Part shown: one piece after another, positions 48,956 to 58,387 of the stretch | How the letters are laid out: each line of letters begins with the position of its first letter | How positions within the stretch are numbered: position 1 is the first letter of the stretch | Source of the DNA: Luteimonas sp. | GTDB lineage: Bacteria; Pseudomonadota; Gammaproteobacteria; Xanthomonadales; Xanthomonadaceae | Assembly (NCBI GenBank): GCA_024707405.1 | Contig: JANPZU010000003.1 | Span: 310,001 to 374,000, forward strand | Reading direction: 5' to 3' | Length of the DNA: 64,000 nt | Made by a program: the position numbers and the translations under genes | Notes under the pieces: model-generated | The model's database searches: none | What the model saw: the letters and a program-made list of their open reading frames with translations, nothing else | What the model was told of the DNA's origin: nothing

Positions 48956-51900
48956 TCAGAACTGGTAGCGGATCGTGAACTGCGCGGCCCACTGCGACTC
49001 GCCACGCGCCTGGCGGGTGGTGTAGTCCTCGACGAAGGTATTCACGCCGTAGACGTAGCGCCCGTCTTCGGTCAGGCCCAGGCCCTCGACGAAGGCGCGC
49101 GACATGCCGCCCTGCGACTGGAACCCGACTTCGTCGACGCGGCCCCAATCCTTGTTGATCAGGTTGCCGACATTGAGGATGTCCAGAACCAGCACGGTCT
49201 TGTTGCCCTTGAAGAAGCCGGGCAGTTCCTGGCTGAAGCGCACGTCGAACGAGTTGGTCCACTCGGCGAAATGCGAGTTGCGGGGCACCACGCCACCGGC
49301 ATAGCGGTCGAGGCCGTTCTCCTGCACGAACTGCCAGAAGCGCTGCTCTTCGTCGGCCCCGCTGCCGTTGCCGTTGGTGTCACGGAACACGACTTCACCC
49401 GAACCGACGCCACGCGGGATGTACATCAGGTCGTTGGTGTTGCCGTCGCCGTTGAGATCGTTGTCGAAGTTCCAGCTGTACGGCTTGCCGGAACGGCCTT
49501 CGTAGAAGAGACCAACGCGGGTCTTGTAGTCGCCGAAGAACGCACGGCTCCAGTTGAGCTGGCCGACAAAGCGATCCTTGATGAGGTAGGCGGAGTTGGC
49601 CGCGACTTCCTCGTTGGTGTTGAACACCGACACCGAGTTCCAGTTGGAGTTGGCGACGGACGAGGTCAGCGGGCTGACTTCGGTGGCGCGGGTGTAGGAA
49701 TAACCGAAGCTCCAGTTCCAGTCCTGCGCAAAGGCACCGCTCAGGCTCAATGAGAAGCTGTCACCGCGGCCCTTGCCCGTGCGCTCGGCCACGAGCACGT
49801 TGTTGAAGTTCGGGTTGTTCAGTGCACGGGCGCGCGTACCGACGCAGGCACCGCTACTGGCGGAGATGACCGAGCCGTTGTTGTTCCAGCACGCTGTATT
49901 CAGGCCTGCCGGCGTCCAGAACAGGTTGCGGCCATCCAAGCCCACCGCGGTCGGGTTGCCGATGTTGAGGTGCTTGTAATAGATGCCATCCTGGACTTCG
50001 GTACGGATGTATTCGGCCGTGACCACCATGTTGCCGAAGGGCAGTTCATGGTCGAACGCCAGGTTGGCCTTCCACACCGACGGCTGCTCCAGATCCGGCG
50101 ACAGGAAGTCGACGTTCGGCGCCGGGAGCGCACCGGCGAAATTGGTCGGCTGCGCGTCCGGGTTGGCACTGAACAGGCCATCCGCGGTCGGGCAAGCGGA
50201 GAAGCCGGAGATGCCGCAACCGATGGTCGCCGTCGCCAGACCAGTGTTGGAGTAGGGGTTGGACAGCCACACGTTGGCCGCTGCGCCCTCGAACAGGCCG
50301 AAACCACCGCGCATCTGGGTGCGACGCTCGCTGTTGAACATGTAGTTGAAGCCGAACCGCGGCTGCACCAGGCGGCTGCCGTCGAGGGTCCTGTCATTGC
50401 GATACCCGAAGCCGCCGCTGGCGCGGGTGACCGTACCCACGTGCGGCGTGGTGTTGCCGGAGATGGTGCCGGCCACCGGGGCCGCCGCGGCAGCGGCGTT
50501 GAACAGCGGCGAAGTGCCCATGCCCTTTTCGTCGATGCGCACGCCGGCCATCAGGGTCAGGTTGGTGCTGACCGCCCAGGTATCCTGCAGGAACAAGCCC
50601 AGGTTCTGGTAATCCCAATTGGCGATGCCGTCTTCCAGGCTACGGCCCGGCAGGCCGACCTGCACCGAATAGCTGGTGGGACGGCCGCGGCGGAAGTTCT
50701 CGAGCACGGCGGCTTCGTTCTGTTCACGGGTCGCGGTGTTGCAGGTGAGGCCGCCTGCAAGCGATGCATGCTCGTAGAAACCGGCACCGGCATTGATGCA
50801 GGCGAAGGTGTAGTTGCCGTTGGTGTCCTGCAGGAAGGCGTTGTAGACGGTGTTGTCGTCGTAATCCACGCCGAACTTGAGTTCGTGGTCGCCAAGGAAC
50901 CAGTTTGCGCCCAACGAGTAGTTCCAGGTTTCGGTCGCCAGGTCGTTGAGGTGGCGGCTACGCTCGGTGCCGAACACCAGGCCGGAGCTGGTGTTGGCGA
51001 CCGAAGGCGAGCCCGGCGGCAAGGCACCGGCGAAGTTGAGGCGGATCAGCGGCAGGCGCGCATTGTTGGCCGGCGTGCTCTTGTAGTCGCGGTAGGAGAC
51101 CTTGAACGCGGTGGAGAAATTCTCGGTCCAGTCGGAGAACAACTCGCCGACGACGGTCTCGATGGTCTTGTTCTGGGTGTACCAGTGCGAGCTGAGCGAG
51201 ATGGCGTTGTCGAAATTCGTCGGGAACAGCGGCTCGCTCTGCTCGGTCTTGCTCCAGCGCAGGCTGGCGCGGTGGTTGTCAGTGATGTTGGCATCCAGCT
51301 TGATCAGGCTGTCCTTGACCGTCAGGTTGGTGGAACCATCGATCTCGGTGCCGCCCACGTCGAACCCGTAGGTATTGGCGATGCTGGTAGCGCCGGTGAT
51401 TGCGGACTGCGTGATCGCGACGTTGGTGCGGTCGCTGCCAAGCGGGCCGAAATTCAGCGAATTGCGCGAGCTTTCCAGCTCTTCATAGGCGGCGAAGAAG
51501 AACAGGCGATCCTTGATCAGCGGGCCGCCGAAGGTGACGCCCTTGGTTTCCTCGCGGAATGCAGGCGGTGCATAGTAGGTATCGTTCGTGCGGTTGTAGC
51601 GGTCGCCGGCGAAATCGTCATTGCGGTAGACGTAGTAGACCGAGCCGCCGAAGGTGTTGGTGCCGGACTTGGTGACGGCGTTGATGTTGGCGCCGGTGTA
51701 GCCCTTCTGCGAGACATCGTAGTTGGAGATGTTGACCTGCACCGACTCGATCGCATCGATCGAGATCGGCTGCTTCAACGTCGGCATGTTGTTGGCTTCG
51801 AGGCCGAAGGTGTCGTTGGTGGTGACGCCGTCGATCGTGACCGAGTTGAAGCGGCTGTTCTGGCCGCCGGCCGAGATCTCGCCGCGCTCCTTGTCGGTCT

Positions 51901-52423
51901 GCGACAGGCGCGGGTCGAGGCGCGCGTAGTCCTGCAGGTTGCGCTGGATCGAGGCCAGGCTGTTGAGCTGCTCGCTGGTGATGTCGGTACCGGCACCCAT
52001 CTTGGTGGCGCTGAACACGTCCGAACCGACGCCGGCGACACCGATGACGGTGACCGAATCCAGCGACGTCACGTCACCGGTCAGGCCGACGTTGACCTGG
52101 GTCACCTGGTCGAGGCCGAGGTAGACGCTGTCTTCGGTGGCCGTGCCCGAACCGGACTTGGTCACGACGATTTCGTAGGGACCACCCACGCGCAGGCCGC
52201 GTGCGTTGTAGCGACCGTTCGCGTCCGTGGTGGCCCGGCTCACCGTGCCCGACTCGACGTGGCGGATGACGACTTCGGCGCCTGCGATCGGCTGTCCGCC
52301 GTTGTCGGTCACCACGCCACCGACGCCGGCGGAAGTGGATTGCGCGAAGACGGGCGCTGCGGCGAGCGCGGCGATCAGACCGAGCGACAGCTTGGAGTAT
52401 CGGACGCGGTTGCGGTGGGTCAT
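48956..52423 (-). CDS. Oar-like TonB-dependent receptor with CarboxypepD-like N-terminal domain
   Basis: Outer-membrane receptor of 1155 residues. ATG 52423 has GAGG nine bases upstream and begins a signal peptide ending VFA-QST. A carboxypeptidase regulatory-like beta-sandwich follows (GVVTDNGGQPIAGAEVVIRH ... TDANGRYNARGL), then the plug (NMPTLKQPISIDAIESVQVNISNYD, GYTGANINAVTKSGTN) and a beta-barrel ending ...FTIRYQF. This is the OmpA-related Oar/TBDR architecture of xanthomonads and myxobacteria; the substrate is unknown. A tandem hexamer lies just upstream of the ribosome site. Confidence 0.92.
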   Translation of the reverse strand: MTHRNRVRYSKLSLGLIAALAAAPVFAQSTSAGVGGVVTDNGGQPIAGAEVVIRHVESGTVSRATTDANGRYNARGLRVGGPYEIVVTKSGSGTATEDSVYLGLDQVTQVNVGLTGDVTSLDSVTVIGVAGVGSDVFSATKMGAGTDITSEQLNSLASIQRNLQDYARLDPRLSQTDKERGEISAGGQNSRFNSVTIDGVTTNDTFGLEANNMPTLKQPISIDAIESVQVNISNYDVSQKGYTGANINAVTKSGTNTFGGSVYYVYRNDDFAGDRYNRTNDTYYAPPAFREETKGVTFGGPLIKDRLFFFAAYEELESSRNSLNFGPLGSDRTNVAITQSAITGATSIANTYGFDVGGTEIDGSTNLTVKDSLIKLDANITDNHRASLRWSKTEQSEPLFPTNFDNAISLSSHWYTQNKTIETVVGELFSDWTENFSTAFKVSYRDYKSTPANNARLPLIRLNFAGALPPGSPSVANTSSGLVFGTERSRHLNDLATETWNYSLGANWFLGDHELKFGVDYDDNTVYNAFLQDTNGNYTFACINAGAGFYEHASLAGGLTCNTATREQNEAAVLENFRRGRPTSYSVQVGLPGRSLEDGIANWDYQNLGLFLQDTWAVSTNLTLMAGVRIDEKGMGTSPLFNAAAAAAPVAGTISGNTTPHVGTVTRASGGFGYRNDRTLDGSRLVQPRFGFNYMFNSERRTQMRGGFGLFEGAAANVWLSNPYSNTGLATATIGCGISGFSACPTADGLFSANPDAQPTNFAGALPAPNVDFLSPDLEQPSVWKANLAFDHELPFGNMVVTAEYIRTEVQDGIYYKHLNIGNPTAVGLDGRNLFWTPAGLNTACWNNNGSVISASSGACVGTRARALNNPNFNNVLVAERTGKGRGDSFSLSLSGAFAQDWNWSFGYSYTRATEVSPLTSSVANSNWNSVSVFNTNEEVAANSAYLIKDRFVGQLNWSRAFFGDYKTRVGLFYEGRSGKPYSWNFDNDLNGDGNTNDLMYIPRGVGSGEVVFRDTNGNGSGADEEQRFWQFVQENGLDRYAGGVVPRNSHFAEWTNSFDVRFSQELPGFFKGNKTVLVLDILNVGNLINKDWGRVDEVGFQSQGGMSRAFVEGLGLTEDGRYVYGVNTFVEDYTTRQARGESQWAAQFTIRYQF

Positions 52424-52435
52424 GTTGGTGGCCTC

Positions 52436-52459
52436 GATGCGGATGCGGATGCGGATGCG
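52436..52459. repeat. Four tandem copies of GATGCG in the receptor 5' leader
   Basis: Hexanucleotide repeat (CGCATC on the coding strand) 13-36 bases before the Oar-like receptor start, next to its ribosome site. Copy-number change would alter the leader length without changing the protein. The rest of the 279-base gap 52424-52702 shows no gene. Confidence 0.8.
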
Positions 52460-52702
52460 GAATTGAACGGTGGCAGGCGATGGAGAAAACACTGCGCTAA
52501 AACGGAACGCGACCCGCCCCTTCCCCGTCGCGGGATTCAGAGATGCGGATCACATGGGGTTAACAACAGATTAACACGGTAGCTGCCGAAGATGACAGCA
52601 AAAAGACAAAGATTGCCGCACGGAAATGCTTGATCCCGCTGGATTTAATCCCTGCGGGAACTATTCGCGCTAAGTCCTTGTTGTGCCGTGCAGCATCCCG
52701 GC

Positions 52703-53296
52703 TCAGGAGGTGCTTGCGAGGTAACTCGAAAGACCATCGAGCAGCATCTGCACCGAGATCGCGACCAGCAGCATGCCCATCAGTCGCTCGACCGCGGTCA
52801 GGGCGCGCGGCCCGAGCAGCTTGTACAGCCAGGGTGCGGTGAACAGGATCGCCGCCGTGCCTGCCCAGGCCAGCAGCAAGGCCAGGCTCCATTCGCCGAG
52901 TCGTTCAGGCTCGTTGCTCCCCATCAGCATGACCGCGGCCATGCCGGAAGGGCCGGCCACCAAGGGGATGGCCAGGGGCACGATGAAAGGCTCGCCGTCG
53001 GGGATCTCGCCCATCAACCCTTCCGGGGGCGGGAAGATCATCCGCAGGCCGATCAGGAACAACACGATGCCGCCGGCGATCGCCACCGATTCCTGGCGCA
53101 GATGCATGACTTCGAGCGCGTACTTGCCCGCCCACAGGAACCCCATCAGCACCACGAGCGCGATCAGCAGTTCGCGTGCCAGCACGATGCGTTGGCGCCT
53201 GGGTTCCAGCCTTCGCAACATGCTCAGGAACACGGGGATGTTGCCCAGCGGATCGAGGATCAGGAACAGCAGCAACGCGGCCGACAGGATCGTCAT
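52703..53296 (-). CDS. MarC family membrane protein
   Basis: Six-helix inner-membrane protein of 197 residues in the MarC/YhgN family, whose transport role is unsettled. ATG 53296 overlaps the SDR stop in an ATGA junction and is preferred over a GTG five codons upstream. Family motifs are LILDPLGNIPVFLSML at the start and PLAIPLVAGPSGMAAVM in the middle, with GMLLVAISVQMLLDGL near the end. Last gene of grxD-SDR-marC. Confidence 0.88.
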   Translation of the reverse strand: MTILSAALLLFLILDPLGNIPVFLSMLRRLEPRRQRIVLARELLIALVVLMGFLWAGKYALEVMHLRQESVAIAGGIVLFLIGLRMIFPPPEGLMGEIPDGEPFIVPLAIPLVAGPSGMAAVMLMGSNEPERLGEWSLALLLAWAGTAAILFTAPWLYKLLGPRALTAVERLMGMLLVAISVQMLLDGLSSYLASTS

Positions 53297-54033
53297 GCCG
53301 ACAGGCTCCACACGCCGCCCCGGTGGACACGCCCTCCGTCCGACAACAACGTCACGCAGGCTTCCGCATAAGTGCTTGCGTCTTTGGCTGCGGCCGCCGC
53401 CTCCTCGGCATAGGCGCGGGCACGCAACGGCGTGCGCATCGGCCCCGGGCGCAGTCCGCTGATGCGCACGGCGGACGATGCCGTTTCGGCGTGCAGCATC
53501 GCCACCAGCGCGTCGATCGTGGGCTGCACCAATCCGTATGCACCCCAGTAGGCGCTGCCCGCCGTCGCGGGATCGTCGACGACGAACACGACTGCGGCGT
53601 CATCGGCCCGGCGCAGCAATGGCATGCAGGCCTGGGTCAGCCACCAGCGCGCGGTGAGGTTGACGTGCACGCCGCGCGCGAACGTCGCCGGATCGGTGTG
53701 CTCCAGCGGCGTCAGCCCCGGGAACGACGCGGCGCAGTGGAGCAGTCCATCCAACCGACCCAGTTCCGCTTCGATCCGTTGCGCCAGTTCGGCATAGTCG
53801 TCGGGCGAGGCGCCTTCGAGGTCGAGCGGATACAGCAACGCTTCGCCGCCGATGGCCTCGATCGCATCATGGACACGGTTGAGTTTCGGCACCTTGCGGC
53901 CCAGCAGGACGACCTTCGCGCCGGCCTTCGCGCATGCCAGCGCAGCCTCGCGCCCGAGCCCCCCTGCCGCTCCACTGACCAGCACCACGCGTCCTTCCAG
54001 CGCGCGTGCGCCCTCGACCAGGATCGCGCTCAC
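53293..54033 (-). CDS. Short-chain dehydrogenase/reductase family protein
   Basis: 246-residue NAD(P)-binding oxidoreductase, read from GTG 54033, which overlaps the grxD stop (GTGA). SGAAGGLGREAAL is the TGxxxGxG cofactor motif, HCAAS matches the NNAG region and YGLVQPTIDAL holds the catalytic Tyr, but the Lys four residues later is Gln here. That change suggests altered or lost dehydrogenase activity unless the alignment is shifted. It resembles YciK-like SDRs of unknown substrate. Confidence 0.82.
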   Translation of the reverse strand: MSAILVEGARALEGRVVLVSGAAGGLGREAALACAKAGAKVVLLGRKVPKLNRVHDAIEAIGGEALLYPLDLEGASPDDYAELAQRIEAELGRLDGLLHCAASFPGLTPLEHTDPATFARGVHVNLTARWWLTQACMPLLRRADDAAVVFVVDDPATAGSAYWGAYGLVQPTIDALVAMLHAETASSAVRISGLRPGPMRTPLRARAYAEEAAAAAKDASTYAEACVTLLSDGGRVHRGGVWSLSA

Positions 54034-54350
54034 CCGCTCTGCACTTCCGCGATGATGCGGGCCAGCTCGCCGGACTCGTGCAGTTCCAGCGCGATATCGC
54101 AACCGCCGATGAGTTCGCCGTGGATGAACAGTTGCGGGAACGTCGGCCAGTTGGAGAAGCGCGGCAGGTTGGCGCGGATCTCCGGTTCCTGCAGCACGTT
54201 GATGGTGTGGAAGGCGTCCGCGCCGGCAGCCTGCAGTGCTTCGACGGTACGGCTGGAAAAACCGCACATCGGGAACTGCGGCGTGCCCTTCATGAACAAC
54301 ACGACGGGATGGTTCTCGACCTCGGCGCGGATGCGATCGAGCACGGCCAT
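54030..54350 (-). CDS. grxD: Monothiol glutaredoxin, Grx4 type
   Basis: 106-residue CGFS glutaredoxin that carries and transfers [2Fe-2S] clusters. ATG 54350 has GGAG seven bases upstream; the open frame continues further but without a start signal. The active site is KGTPQFPMCGFSSRTVEAL, followed by WPTFPQLFIHGELIGGCDI, the glutathione-binding region. First gene of a three-gene unit with overlapping ends. Confidence 0.95.
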   Translation of the reverse strand: MAVLDRIRAEVENHPVVLFMKGTPQFPMCGFSSRTVEALQAAGADAFHTINVLQEPEIRANLPRFSNWPTFPQLFIHGELIGGCDIALELHESGELARIIAEVQSG

Positions 54351-54461
54351 GGGGGATCTCCTGCAAGGCAGCCGAGCGGCCCGCGTCGGCGGGCGGCAAG
54401 GCATGGATTCGATGCCTGCCATTGTAAGGCTTCGACCGGGGATTACCCGTGCGGCAGGCCT

Positions 54462-55607
54462 TCAGCCCGATGCCAATGCCGACAGCACCGGTGCCACCTG
54501 TTCGCAGCGGCCCAATCCTTCGCCCGCGAGTGCCAGCGCGGCAGCCAGCGCGGCGGCGTCATCGGCACGCAAGGTGGCGTGGCCGACCTTGCGCCCGGCA
54601 CGCGGCGACTTGCCGTAATCGTGCCAATGGCCGCCCGGTTCGCGCAGCACGGCGGTTGCCGCAGGCAGTTCGCCGATCCAGTTGAGCATGCAGGCGTGGC
54701 CGAGCATGCGGGTGGCGCCGAGCGGCAGGCCGAGCACCGCGCGCAGGTGGTTCTCGAATTGCGAGGTCTCCGCGCCTTCGATCGTCCAGTGCCCGGAATT
54801 GTGCACGCGCGGCGCCAGTTCGTTGGCCAGCAAGGTGCCGTCGCGCAGGAACAGTTCGAGCGCGAACACGCCTACGTAGTCGAGCCGTTCGGCCAATGCG
54901 CGCGCATGCGCATGGGCGGCATCGCGCAGCGCGTCATCGACGACCGCGGGCGCGAGGCTCGCCGACAGCACGCCATCGACATGCCAGTTCTCGGTCAACG
55001 GCCAGGTGCGGAATTCGCCATCGCGGCCGCGCACTGCGACCACGCTGAGTTCACGCTCGAACGGGACGAAGGCCTCGAGGATCAGCCCGACCGTACCCGC
55101 CTGCTCGCCCAATGCAGCCCATGCCGCATCGGCATCCGTCGACGACTTGATCCGGAACTGTCCCTTGCCGTCGTAACCCAGCCGCCGGGTCTTGAGGATG
55201 CAGGGTGTACCGACGCGCGCCATGGCGACATCCAGCGCAGCGCGATCGGGCACGTCGGCGAAGTCCGGCACCGGGATGCCGAGTTCGCGGAACAGCGTCT
55301 TCTCGACCATCCGATCCTGCGCGGTGGCCAGCGCGCGCGGATTCGGGAACACCGGAATGCGTGCAGCCAGCCACTCCGCGCTTTCGGCCGGTACGTTCTC
55401 GAAATCGAACGTGGCCACGTCGACCTTCGACGCGAATTCCGCCAACGCCGCCTCGTCGCGGTAATCGCCCACCAGCAGCGGTGCGAACTGCCCCGCGCAG
55501 GCATCGGCCACCGTATCCATCACCAGGAAACGCAAGCCGAGCGGCGCACCTGCCAGCGCCATCATGCGCGCGAGCTGTCCGCCACCCAATATTCCGACCG
55601 TCGTCAT
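54462..55607 (-). CDS. purK: 5-(carboxyamino)imidazole ribonucleotide synthase
   Basis: Purine biosynthesis enzyme (381 residues) that carboxylates AIR with ATP and bicarbonate to N5-CAIR. It has the ATP-grasp fold: GILGGGQLARMMALA at the N-terminus, KTRRLGYDGKGQ, EAFVPFERELSVV, and NELAPRVHNSGHWTIEG near the metal site. Full length. It follows purE with a 9-base gap. Confidence 0.95.
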   Translation of the reverse strand: MTTVGILGGGQLARMMALAGAPLGLRFLVMDTVADACAGQFAPLLVGDYRDEAALAEFASKVDVATFDFENVPAESAEWLAARIPVFPNPRALATAQDRMVEKTLFRELGIPVPDFADVPDRAALDVAMARVGTPCILKTRRLGYDGKGQFRIKSSTDADAAWAALGEQAGTVGLILEAFVPFERELSVVAVRGRDGEFRTWPLTENWHVDGVLSASLAPAVVDDALRDAAHAHARALAERLDYVGVFALELFLRDGTLLANELAPRVHNSGHWTIEGAETSQFENHLRAVLGLPLGATRMLGHACMLNWIGELPAATAVLREPGGHWHDYGKSPRAGRKVGHATLRADDAAALAAALALAGEGLGRCEQVAPVLSALASG

Positions 55608-55616
55608 CGCGAGTGC

Positions 55617-56120
55617 CTAGCGACGCGGATCATCGTTGGCGGAAACATCATCGGTCTGCCGCTTCCGGAACTCGGCCAACGCGGCACCTATGTCGGGATA
55701 CTCATTGCCAAGTATCGCCGCAGCGAACAGCGCGGCGTTGATCGCACCGGCCTGCCCGATCGCGAAGGTCGCCACCGGGATACCACCGGGCATCTGCACG
55801 ATCGACAGCAGCGAATCAAGGCCATTGAGCGCCTTGCTCTGCACCGGCACGCCGAGCACCGGCACTGCGGTCTTGGCCGCCAGCATGCCTGGCAGGTGCG
55901 CGGCACCGCCGGCGCCGGCGATGATCGCGCGCAGGCCGCGCGATTCCGCGTTGGCACCGTAGTCGAACAACACATCCGGCGTGCGATGCGCCGAGACCAC
56001 GCGCACTTCGTGCGCAACACCGAGCGCATCGAGTTTCGCCGATGCGTGCTGCATGGTGTCCCAGTCCGATCGCGATCCCATCACGATGCCGACCAGCGGG
56101 CTGGAGGATTGTGCTGACAT
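55617..56120 (-). CDS. purE: 5-(carboxyamino)imidazole ribonucleotide mutase
   Basis: Converts N5-CAIR to CAIR (167 residues). [13 protein letters not shown] and VSAHRTPD are the substrate-phosphate and catalytic His motifs; [16 protein letters not shown] and [28 protein letters not shown] follow. Divergent from the Trm112-like gene and in one operon with purK. Confidence 0.96.
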   Translation of the reverse strand: MSAQSSSPLVGIVMGSRSDWDTMQHASAKLDALGVAHEVRVVSAHRTPDVLFDYGANAESRGLRAIIAGAGGAAHLPGMLAAKTAVPVLGVPVQSKALNGLDSLLSIVQMPGGIPVATFAIGQAGAINAALFAAAILGNEYPDIGAALAEFRKRQTDDVSANDDPRR

Positions 56121-56177
56121 GGCTGTCCCCGGGCCTAAAGACGTATTCTACCGGCTCATCCGCCATCGTTGCCCGCC

Positions 56178-56447
56178 ATGGATCGCAAACTGCTCGACAT
56201 CCTCGTCTGTCCCGCCAGCAGGCAGCCCCTGGCGTTGCTCGACAAGGCCGGGATCGAGGCGCTGAACCGGGGCATCGCCGCGGGTGCCGTGGTGCGTGCG
56301 GACGACAGCCCGCAATCCGATCCGGTTTCCGAAGCGCTGGTCACCCGGGATCGACGCATCGTGTACCGCGTCGACGACGGCATCCCCGTCCTGCTGGCCG
56401 AGGAAGGCATCGCCACCGCCCAGCTCCCTGGTTTCCCGAAGGCATGA
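56178..56447 (+). CDS. Trm112 family small protein
   Basis: 89-residue protein of the YcaR/Trm112 group starting at ATG 56178 (an upstream in-frame TTG is unsupported). MDRKLLDILVCPASRQPL is the family signature with only the first zinc-ligand Cys kept. DDGIPVLLAEEGI closes the domain, which is longer than the 60-residue E. coli form by an inserted middle part. It overlaps nadC in an ATGA junction. Confidence 0.88.
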   Translation: MDRKLLDILVCPASRQPLALLDKAGIEALNRGIAAGAVVRADDSPQSDPVSEALVTRDRRIVYRVDDGIPVLLAEEGIATAQLPGFPKA

Positions 56448-57334
56448 GCGCCGACGCCAGCGATCGCTTCGCGGTTCCACTGCAAACGGTCGCGGAGGAC
56501 GTGGCCCGCGCCCTCGCCGAGGACATCGGTTCGGGCGACGTGACCGCTGCGCTGCTGCCGGATGCGGCCGACGCGGCCTACCTGCTGTGCAAACAAGACG
56601 CCATCGTCTGCGGCCGGCCTTGGTTCGACGCCTGCCATCGCACGCTCGACCCGGACGTGCGCATCGACTGGCGCGTGGCCGAAGGTGACCACGTCGGCAA
56701 GGGCACGGTGCTGGCGACCTTGCACGGACGCGCCCGCGCACTGGTGACGGCTGAACGTACATCGCTCAACTTCATGCAGACGCTCAGCGCCACCGCCACC
56801 GCCACCGCCGCCTACGTGGATGCGGTTCGCGGTACGGGCACGAGGATCCTCGACACGCGCAAGACCCTGCCCGGCCTGCGGCTGGCGCAGAAGTACGCCG
56901 TGCGCGTCGGCGGCGGACACAACCACCGCATCGGCCTTTACGACACGGTGATGCTGAAGGAAAACCATGTCCGCGCGGCAGGCACGCTAACCGCAGCCAT
57001 CCGCAGCGCGCGCGAACGGCAGCCGGGATTGCCGCTGGTCGTCGAGGTCGAGTCCCTGGAACAGTTGCAGGAAGCCCTCGCCGAAGGCTGCGACCGCATC
57101 CTGATCGACGACTTCGATGCGCGGATGCGCCGCGACGCCGTGCGCATCGCACGTTCGGCGCCGTTCGATGGCCGCATCCCGCTGGAAGTGTCCGGCGGCG
57201 TCGACCTGTCGACTGTGCGCGCGATCGCCGAGGACGGCGTGGACTGCATCTCGATCGGCGGACTGACCAAGCATGTCCACGCGATCGACCTGTCGCTCAA
57301 GCTGGGGCCACCGCCTGGCCCGGCAGGTTCCTGA
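56444..57334 (+). CDS. nadC: Nicotinate-nucleotide pyrophosphorylase (carboxylating)
   Basis: Makes nicotinate mononucleotide from quinolinate and PRPP in NAD synthesis (296 residues). AEDIGSGDVTAALLP at the start, TAERTSLNFMQTLSATAT, DTRKTLPGLRLAQKYAVRVGGG (Arg/Lys binding quinolinate), EVESLEQLQEAL and EVSGGVDLSTVRAIA are all in place. It starts in an overlap with the Trm112-like gene. Confidence 0.95.
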   Translation: MSADASDRFAVPLQTVAEDVARALAEDIGSGDVTAALLPDAADAAYLLCKQDAIVCGRPWFDACHRTLDPDVRIDWRVAEGDHVGKGTVLATLHGRARALVTAERTSLNFMQTLSATATATAAYVDAVRGTGTRILDTRKTLPGLRLAQKYAVRVGGGHNHRIGLYDTVMLKENHVRAAGTLTAAIRSARERQPGLPLVVEVESLEQLQEALAEGCDRILIDDFDARMRRDAVRIARSAPFDGRIPLEVSGGVDLSTVRAIAEDGVDCISIGGLTKHVHAIDLSLKLGPPPGPAGS

Positions 57335-57426
57335 TCTGCGAGGATGACCAACGCGCCCCCCGCGCGCGACGCAACATCCCGCTGCATCGCATTGCAATCC
57401 GCCACGGACATCACCACATCCCCGCC

Positions 57427-57807
57427 ATGCTCGACTTCCCCACCATGATCGTCCTGATGATCGCCGGCGCCAGCGCCTATGCGTGGTGGAATGCATCGCG
57501 CGCGGCGGCCGAACGCGCCATCGTCCTCGGGCGCAATGCCTGCCAGTCCGCGGGCGTGATCTGGCTCGACCAGAGCGTGCATGCGAATGGACTGAAGCCG
57601 CGCCGTCGCGACGATGGCTGGCTGGGGCTGGAGCGCAGCTTCCGCTTCGAATATTCCGAGGACGGCATCGAACGCCATGTCGGACGGCTGGTGCTGTTCG
57701 ACGACAAGCTGGTGTCGTTCGTCGGCCCGCGCCGCCGCTCGCCCGACGACCTTGCACCGCTGGGCACATCGGCGCGCGTGACGCATGTGAAGCACGACGG
57801 CTTTTGA
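57427..57807 (+). CDS. DUF3301 family protein
   Basis: 126-residue protein with one N-terminal helix (MIVLMIAGASAYAWW) and a cytoplasmic part with AAERAIVLGRNACQSAGVIWLDQSV, the DUF3301 signature. RSFRFEYSEDGIERHVGRLVLF follows. Function unknown. It lies after nadC and converges on sspB. Confidence 0.8.
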   Translation: MLDFPTMIVLMIAGASAYAWWNASRAAAERAIVLGRNACQSAGVIWLDQSVHANGLKPRRRDDGWLGLERSFRFEYSEDGIERHVGRLVLFDDKLVSFVGPRRRSPDDLAPLGTSARVTHVKHDGF

Positions 57808-57861
57808 ATCCCGCTCCAAGCCCGCCAAAGGCCACGCAGGCCCCATCGAGTTGATGCCGCC

Positions 57862-58320
57862 CTACTTCACCACGCGCAGGTGCGCCCCGCGCTTGGGCGC
57901 CGACTCTGCGGCGTCGGCCGCATCACCACCATCGCCATCGACGGGCGTGTCGTCCGGGGGCGTCGGATCATCATCGGGATCCGTATTGCCGATGTCCTCG
58001 GGTAACGCCATGCCTTGCCCGGTCTCGCGCGCATAGATCGCCATCACCGCCGACACCGGCACCACCACCGCATGGCTCACGCCGCCGAATCGCGCCGAAA
58101 AGCGAACGCTCTCGTTGTCGAGCTCGAGCCGGGCGACCGCACGGTCGGCGATGTTGAGCACCACGCGACCATCCTTGACGGTATGCGGCGGCACGCGCAC
58201 GCCGGGCTGTTGCGCATCGACCAGGATGTGCGGCGTCATGCCGTTGTCGGCGATCCACTCGTACAGCGCCCGCAACAGGTACGGGCGATGGCTGGTCATG
58301 GCGGGCGGCGTGTCTGGCAT
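57862..58320 (-). CDS. sspB: ClpXP specificity-enhancing factor SspB
   Basis: Adaptor of 152 residues that hands ssrA-tagged peptides to ClpXP. The folded domain has RPYLLRALYEWIADNGMTPHILVDA and NESVRFSARFGGV; an acidic linker (DPDDDPTPPDD) leads to the C-terminal ClpX-binding tail APKRGAHLRVVK. An internal start at 58299 is possible. It follows sspA, the usual pairing. Confidence 0.93.
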   Translation of the reverse strand: MPDTPPAMTSHRPYLLRALYEWIADNGMTPHILVDAQQPGVRVPPHTVKDGRVVLNIADRAVARLELDNESVRFSARFGGVSHAVVVPVSAVMAIYARETGQGMALPEDIGNTDPDDDPTPPDDTPVDGDGGDAADAAESAPKRGAHLRVVK

Positions 58321-58387
58321 CTCGCGTGCAGTATGACGAAAGCCGTGGCTTGCGTCGCGGCGCGCGGCTTCACCGCGCGCGCGATGA

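Noticed and set aside
49970..52582. An 870-codon open frame antisense to the Oar-like receptor
   Set aside because: No recognisable domain; the opposite strand encodes a complete TonB receptor.
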